Assembly (NCBI RefSeq): GCF_003945345.1
Contig: NZ_AP019308.1
Coordinates: forward strand, 2,542,001-2,606,000
Source of the DNA: Paenibacillus baekrokdamisoli
Lineage (GTDB): Bacteria; Bacillota; Bacilli; Paenibacillales; Paenibacillaceae
Direction of reading: 5' to 3'
Length of the DNA stretch: 64,000 bases
The position numbers and the translations under genes are program-made. Positions within the stretch are counted from its first letter, which is position 1; every line of letters starts with the position of its first letter. Positions 59,961 to 64,000 of the stretch are shown in pieces. The notes under the pieces are model-generated. The model was not told the origin of the DNA. It saw only the letters and a program-made list of their open reading frames with translations, and did not search any database.

Positions 59961-60407
59961 TTAGTTAAAAAGCGCTTTTTTCGATTCGATACGCTTTGTC
60001 ATGGCGATGGATGTCCCGATGCCTGGTTCGCTTGTGATGTCAAATCCATCCATGAAATTCTCCATAATCGTGAATCCCATCCCTGAACGCTCCAGCTCTG
60101 GCTTGGATGTATAGAGAGGTTGACGCGCCAAATCCAAGTCCTCAATACCGTGACCATTATCCTTGACAAGCAGCTTGACAACATCCCCCGTAATTATTGC
60201 TTGAATGGTTACCATCCCGTTTGGGTCATTGTCGTAGCCATGAATAATGGCATTCGTAACCGATTCGGAGATTACGGTCTTCAGATCGTTCAGCTCCTCC
60301 AAAGTCGGATCAAGCTGGGATACGAAGGCAGCAACGGCAACACGTGCAAATGCTTCATTCTCCGAGCGGGCGGAAAATGAAAGTGTCATCTCATTCGTTA
60401 CGTTCAT
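59961..60407 (-). CDS. spoIIAB: Anti-sigma F factor SpoIIAB
   Basis: GHKL-type protein kinase and anti-sigma factor that holds SigF and phosphorylates SpoIIAA. The 148 residues show the N box [15 protein letters not shown] and the G box [20 protein letters not shown], continuing [18 protein letters not shown] overlaps spoIIAA by four bases. Confidence 0.97.
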   Translation of the reverse strand: MNVTNEMTLSFSARSENEAFARVAVAAFVSQLDPTLEELNDLKTVISESVTNAIIHGYDNDPNGMVTIQAIITGDVVKLLVKDNGHGIEDLDLARQPLYTSKPELERSGMGFTIMENFMDGFDITSEPGIGTSIAMTKRIESKKALFN

Positions 60408-60757
60408 GAAACGACCTCCAGACTTGTGAGCGCCAATCGCTCGTTCTCGTGAATCGGCAATATTTTAAACAACCCCGATAACTCAAATAGTCGATACACG
60501 CTTTGATTCACGTCGCACACGACCATTTTTCCACCTTTAGCCTTGAGCTGCTTGTACCGACCAAGAACGACGCCAAGACCGGAACTATCCATAAACTGAA
60601 GTTCCTTCAAGCTGAGAATGACATGCAGCGCGGTGCCGCGCAAAATCGCGTCTTCCATCTTCATACGTACAACATCCGCCGTATGATGATCCAACTCGCC
60701 GCGAAGCCTGACGATGAGCACATTGCGGTAATGCTCCAATTCAACCTGCAAGCTCAT
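60404..60757 (-). CDS. spoIIAA: Anti-anti-sigma factor SpoIIAA
   Basis: STAS-domain protein that releases SigF when unphosphorylated. From the ATG at 60757 it has 117 residues, as in B. subtilis, with Ser58 in [13 protein letters not shown] as the phosphorylation site. The longer frame to 60769 would start at a TTG overlapping the AGGAG site. A sigma-H-like promoter precedes it. Confidence 0.97.
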   Translation of the reverse strand: MSLQVELEHYRNVLIVRLRGELDHHTADVVRMKMEDAILRGTALHVILSLKELQFMDSSGLGVVLGRYKQLKAKGGKMVVCDVNQSVYRLFELSGLFKILPIHENERLALTSLEVVS

Positions 60758-60819
60758 AATGTTGTTCAACTCCTAAAAGTTTTTGCGGGTCTAAGGCTCT
60801 TCTTGGTGTTGAACAAGCA

Positions 60820-60847
60820 TTTCTACAAGCTTGCTTCTATTTCCTGC
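60820..60847 (-). promoter_or_regulatory. Candidate sigma-H promoter for spoIIA
   Basis: GCAGGAAAT (60839-60847) fits RnAGGAWWW, and GTAGAAA (60820-60826) fits RnnGAAT with one mismatch, with 12 bases between. spoIIA is sigma-H-dependent in B. subtilis. Confidence 0.65.
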
Positions 60848-60924
60848 CTCACGACAAAACTAGAAGCAGAGCGCTATGAGCAGACAAATTACGCACTGTT
60901 ATGCAAATTTCGCCGCCGTATAGC

Positions 60925-62112
60925 TTATGAAAATAAGCTTCCGCATGAGCGTTTAAACAGCGTCCACCAGCCCGCGCGATCGACGGATACGGGTGCATCT
61001 ACAGAAAACTCGGTTAACACCTGATCGCCTTGATAGACAATAAGCTTGCCGATTGGCGCATTAACAGTAACAGGTGCTTTTAACGGATCAATCTTCAATT
61101 CATAACGAATATCTTTCACAGAACTTCCTTTTTTGAGCAGGACGCTGTACGAATGCTTCGCTTTTAATTCAATCTGTGGAATATTACCTTTCTCCACGTT
61201 AACCGTACCCATAACCTCGTCTTTTTTGAAAATGGAATGGTTCATATATTGAGCAAACGAGAAATCAAACATTTGGGATACTTCCGCATTACGAGTCTTC
61301 GTGTTCGGCTCTCCCATGACAACGGCTATGATACGCAAATTATCCCGACGCGCCGTCGCAGTTAAGCAAAATTTGGCCTCCGCCGTAAAGCCGGTTTTGA
61401 GACCGTCTGCCCCCGAATAAAACCGTACAAGCTTATTCGTGTTCACCAGCCAGAACGGCTTCTCGCTCGATTTGCGAAGGTAATCTTGATACACGCCAGT
61501 ATATTTGGTAATTTCGCTGTGCTTCAGCAGTTCACGGGACATCACCGCAATATCATGCGCAGATGAATAATGATTCGCACTTGGAAGACCATTGCAATTG
61601 TTGAAATGCGTATTCTTTAAGCCAAGCTCCTCGGCCCGTTTATTCATCATGCTCACGAATTCAGTTTCGGTGCCGGCAATTTTCTCTGCCATCGCTACTG
61701 ATGCATCGTTACCTGATGCCATCGCAATACCTTTGAGCATTTCTTCCACGGTCATTTGCTCACCAGGCTCGAGGAAGATCTGTGACCCACCCATTGAAGC
61801 GGCATATTCACTCGTTGCTACTTTATCAGTCATTTTGATTCTACCTTCATCAAGTGCTTCCATGATCAGCAGCATCGTCATTATTTTCGTGATGCTTGCG
61901 GGTGGCAACCGGTCGTGGCTGTTTTTCTCGTAAATAATCGTTCCACTATCAGCATCCATCAGAATGGCAGAACGCGCAGATGGCGCTAATGCGCTCTGAG
62001 CGGTTGAAGGAGCAGGTGCTGCCCCCTCTTTCGCCATTGCGGCGGCAGGAACAGCTAGCAATACAATTGCAGCACAGCATAAGACGATCATATTCTTCCA
62101 TTTGCGATTCAT
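60925..62112 (-). CDS. dacF: D-alanyl-D-alanine carboxypeptidase DacF
   Basis: Forespore-associated penicillin-binding carboxypeptidase acting on cortex peptidoglycan. The 395 residues have a signal peptide ending in AAAMA and SITKIMTMLL (SxxK) near residue 73. SGNDASVAM (SxN) is near residue 132, and GLKTGFTAEA (KTG) near residue 240. Directly precedes spoIIAA, as in B. subtilis, and read-through into spoIIA is possible because no terminator was seen between them. Confidence 0.94.
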   Translation of the reverse strand: MNRKWKNMIVLCCAAIVLLAVPAAAMAKEGAAPAPSTAQSALAPSARSAILMDADSGTIIYEKNSHDRLPPASITKIMTMLLIMEALDEGRIKMTDKVATSEYAASMGGSQIFLEPGEQMTVEEMLKGIAMASGNDASVAMAEKIAGTETEFVSMMNKRAEELGLKNTHFNNCNGLPSANHYSSAHDIAVMSRELLKHSEITKYTGVYQDYLRKSSEKPFWLVNTNKLVRFYSGADGLKTGFTAEAKFCLTATARRDNLRIIAVVMGEPNTKTRNAEVSQMFDFSFAQYMNHSIFKKDEVMGTVNVEKGNIPQIELKAKHSYSVLLKKGSSVKDIRYELKIDPLKAPVTVNAPIGKLIVYQGDQVLTEFSVDAPVSVDRAGWWTLFKRSCGSLFS

Positions 62113-62264
62113 ACGTAAGGTCCCCTCCTGAAAATGGCCTGCAGCTATGGAGTAACCACAGTTTGGCTAAAATCTCTTTCTTAGTGTCGACCGATACGCG
62201 TTAAAATATTCCAGTAGAAACAGAGAATCTATACTTCAATCACTAATTCGCCTTGTATAGACGC

Positions 62265-62305
62265 AAAAAAACCTCCTACTATCCAGTTATTGGACAAATA
62301 GGAGG
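62265..62305 (-). terminator. Intrinsic terminator upstream of dacF
   Basis: CCTCCTA / TAGGAGG with inner TCCA/TGGA pairing, followed by seven T residues on the minus strand. Ends transcripts from the pupG/Spo0E-like side. Confidence 0.8.
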
Positions 62306-62573
62306 CTTCCTATCACTACCTAATCTATTCTACGAGCCGCTGCACCCCTTAAGAGGTCCCACTAGAAAAGAGAAATGGTCGAAATCCGCTATTGCTTCCA
62401 CCGTCATAACACGAAAGAAAACAGCCATAGCTTTAAGCTGACATTTGATATCCGGGAATGTCACCTTCGCAATAGCCGTTTATGAGAAATGACAACTCAT
62501 CTGAAAAGAGAGCAGCGCCATTCTACTTTTTATGTATGAGATCGACCGCGCGCATTCGATGAGCTTCTCAAAT
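62306..62573. other. Intergenic stretch, nothing supported
   Basis: Between the Spo0E-like gene and the terminator I found no open frame with a ribosome binding site and no known RNA motif. A 7-base inverted repeat TGACATT/AATGTCA lies at 62439-62463. Confidence 0.4.
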
Positions 62574-62771
62574 TCATCGTGTTGGCATTGCTTCATTCTC
62601 TTTAGACGCATCGATTGCTTTGCATTTCTCTGTCTGCACTTTTACTATAATCTGATCCAGTGTCTGACTTAGCAGCAGCACTTCGGTATGCAGGAAGGTT
62701 TGCTTCCGCATTGCCGCAGCCACTAATTGGCCCCGAAGTCGCTCCATTCGGTGATACGTTTGATTGTCCAT
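62574..62771 (-). CDS. Spo0E-like aspartyl phosphatase
   Basis: Small two-helix protein of 65 residues with the Spo0E family signature LLLSQTLDQIIVK (SQxLDxxI) near residue 34. It follows a first helix ERLRGQLVAAAMRK. Such proteins dephosphorylate Spo0A-P and delay sporulation. ATG preceded by GTGAGG. Lies between pupG and the dacF terminator. The last ten residues are polar and Glu-rich. Confidence 0.8.
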   Translation of the reverse strand: MDNQTYHRMERLRGQLVAAAMRKQTFLHTEVLLLSQTLDQIIVKVQTEKCKAIDASKENEAMPTR

Positions 62772-62887
62772 GTAAGCCTCACTTTATCCTCTTTTTGTAT
62801 ATAACACGGACATTATACGACGATCACCGAACAAAAAATGTCATAATCGGTCGAGGCAAATATTACATTTGTGTTACGACAAATTCC

Positions 62888-63712
62888 TTATAGCAAAGGA
62901 ATAATGCCATTTACAAGATCAAGGAATCGATGCTTGACACGTTCCGTCGTTTCCATGACTTCCACATGAGAAAGCGGCTGATTCAATATACCTGAAGCCA
63001 TGTTGCTAATACACGAAATACCAAGAACTTCGATGTCGGAATGTCGAGCAGCGATGACTTCAGCAACGGTAGACATACCGACGGCATCTGCCCCCATCCC
63101 CCTCATCATCCTAATTTCCGCAGGCGTTTCATAGGACGGACCGAGAACGCCAATATAGACACCTTCCTTAACAGAAAAGCCTTGTTCCTCAGCCTTGTTC
63201 CTTGCTAGCTCACGTAAACGGCCACTGTAAGCTTCCGACATATCCGGGAAACGAACGCCGAGCTCATCTTCATTCGGACCAATTAGCGGATTACGGCCCG
63301 TTAAATTAATATGATCGCTAATCAGCATCAGATCTCCCGGTTCAAAATTCGTATTAATTCCGCCAGCAGCATTGGTGACAATAAGCTTGCTCACCCCAAT
63401 TGCTTTCATTACACGAACAGGAAAGGAGGTTAATTCCGGTCCGTAACCTTCATACATATGAAAACGTCCACGCATAAGAACAACTGTGCGGTCGGATAAT
63501 GTTCCAATCATTAACTCTCCTGCATGGCCTTCAACCGTCGAAATGGGGAAATGAGGAATCTCGTGATATGGAATCGTTACTCCATCCGTCAGATAATCGC
63601 CGAGAATTCCAAGACCTGAACCGAGAATAAGTCCAACCTCAGGTTTAGTGGTAATACGTCCAGCGATATACTTCGCAGCCTCTTGAATATGAGAAGCTTT
63701 TAATTGAGTCAT
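62888..63712 (-). CDS. pupG: Purine nucleoside phosphorylase
   Basis: Cleaves purine nucleosides with phosphate to base and ribose-1-phosphate. The 274 residues have GLILGSGLGILGDYL near residue 27, VEGHAGELMIG, NAAGGINTNFEPGDLMLISDHINLTG in parts such as TNAAGGINTNFEPGDLM, and VGMSTVAEVIAARH, the PNP signature. This matches the trimeric (PunA/PupG) class. ATG after AGGAGG. The drm gene that lies between xerD and pupG in B. subtilis is absent. Confidence 0.96.
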   Translation of the reverse strand: MTQLKASHIQEAAKYIAGRITTKPEVGLILGSGLGILGDYLTDGVTIPYHEIPHFPISTVEGHAGELMIGTLSDRTVVLMRGRFHMYEGYGPELTSFPVRVMKAIGVSKLIVTNAAGGINTNFEPGDLMLISDHINLTGRNPLIGPNEDELGVRFPDMSEAYSGRLRELARNKAEEQGFSVKEGVYIGVLGPSYETPAEIRMMRGMGADAVGMSTVAEVIAARHSDIEVLGISCISNMASGILNQPLSHVEVMETTERVKHRFLDLVNGIIPLL

Positions 63713-63769
63713 GATTGTTCCTCCTAAAAAAAATTATTCTGCTCAAGAGAAGGCAGCGTCGCGCGACTT

Positions 63770-64000
63770 TTACTTTATTTTGGCTCTTGGATGAGCCTGA
63801 TTGTACACGTCCATAATGCGAGTCTTTGACACCTGCGTATACACCTGAGTTGTGGAAATATCCGCATGACCCAGCATTTCCTGCACAGCCCTTAGGTCCG
63901 CCCCATTCTCGAGTAAGTGTGTCGCGAAGGAGTGCCTCATCGTATGCGGCGTAATTTCACTCGCAATCTGCGCTTCAGCCGCATATTTCTTAATTATTTT
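63770..64000 (-). CDS. xerD: Site-specific tyrosine recombinase XerD (C-terminal part, cut by window edge)
   Basis: The last 76 residues of a tyrosine recombinase that resolves chromosome dimers. Catalytic residues are visible: His and Arg in [15 protein letters not shown], His in [17 protein letters not shown], and the nucleophilic Tyr in the same segment. Neighbour order xerD-pupG-dacF-spoIIA points to XerD (RipX) rather than CodV/XerC or another integrase. The start lies beyond the right edge. Confidence 0.9.
   Translation of the reverse strand, partial: KIIKKYAAEAQIASEITPHTMRHSFATHLLENGADLRAVQEMLGHADISTTQVYTQVSKTRIMDVYNQAHPRAKIK

Noticed and set aside
1..64000. Prophage, integrative element or insertion sequence
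   Set aside because: No transposase, phage or conjugation gene seen; xerD belongs to the chromosomal core by its neighbours.

Overview
The window reads as chromosomal backbone of an endospore-forming Firmicute, most likely Paenibacillaceae (Paenibacillus/Cohnella-like). This rests on gene order and protein similarity recognised by eye; no database search was run. Nearly every gene lies on the minus strand. The order follows the Bacillus subtilis segment from cheR-ndk through spoIVA, der, cmk, ypeB, gudB, serA, resA-E, spmAB-dacB, scpAB, rib, ppiB, lysA, spoVA and spoIIA to xerD. No tRNA, rRNA, CRISPR array, prophage or transposase was seen.

Layout. 1-7.4 kb: chemotaxis methyltransferase end (cheR), ndk, a menaquinone/heptaprenyl operon (hepS, menG, UbiA-like, UbiX-like, mqnA, hepT) pointing to the futalosine route, then the TRAP gene mtrB and HU (hbs). 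7.7-11.4 kb: a ribose-type sugar ABC transporter inserted between hbs and spoIVA. 11.6-25 kb: spoIVA, a yphF-like lipoprotein, two [2Fe-2S] ferredoxins around a nucleotidyltransferase-fold protein, DUF2768, stage VI protein F, gpsA, plsY, der, the YIEGIA module, an S1-domain protein, plsC, cmk and a PilZ protein. 25-34.8 kb: ypeB, prsW, gudB, mecB and envelope enzymes. 35-46 kb: serA, resE-D-C-B-A, rluB, spmB-spmA-dacB. 46-54.6 kb: gerW (ytfJ), DUF2953, scpB-scpA, the riboflavin operon with its FMN riboswitch, and ppiB. 54.6-64 kb: lysA, spoVAF-AB-AA, sigF-spoIIAB-spoIIAA, dacF, a Spo0E-like gene, pupG and the end of xerD.

Themes. Sporulation dominates: forespore sigma control (spoIIA), coat basement (spoIVA), cortex and core dehydration (dacB, spmAB, dacF), germination (ypeB, gerW, spoVAF) and phosphorelay tuning (Spo0E-like). 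Respiration forms a second theme: menaquinone synthesis plus ResABC cytochrome c maturation under ResDE. Lipid synthesis (gpsA, plsY, plsC) and flavin supply (rib) complete the housekeeping set.

Less ordinary material is mostly non-coding. There are two families of structured dispersed repeats: one with three copies (19.5, 21.5, 30.6 kb), and one with two copies in direct orientation bracketing the riboflavin operon. Candidate leader attenuators precede mtrB and serA. A hairpin covers the ypeB ribosome binding site, with a sigma-G-like promoter placed so that transcription would start in its loop. A perfect inverted repeat overlaps the -35 box of the ABC operon. The ferredoxin-nucleotidyltransferase-ferredoxin cluster is the least explained protein set.
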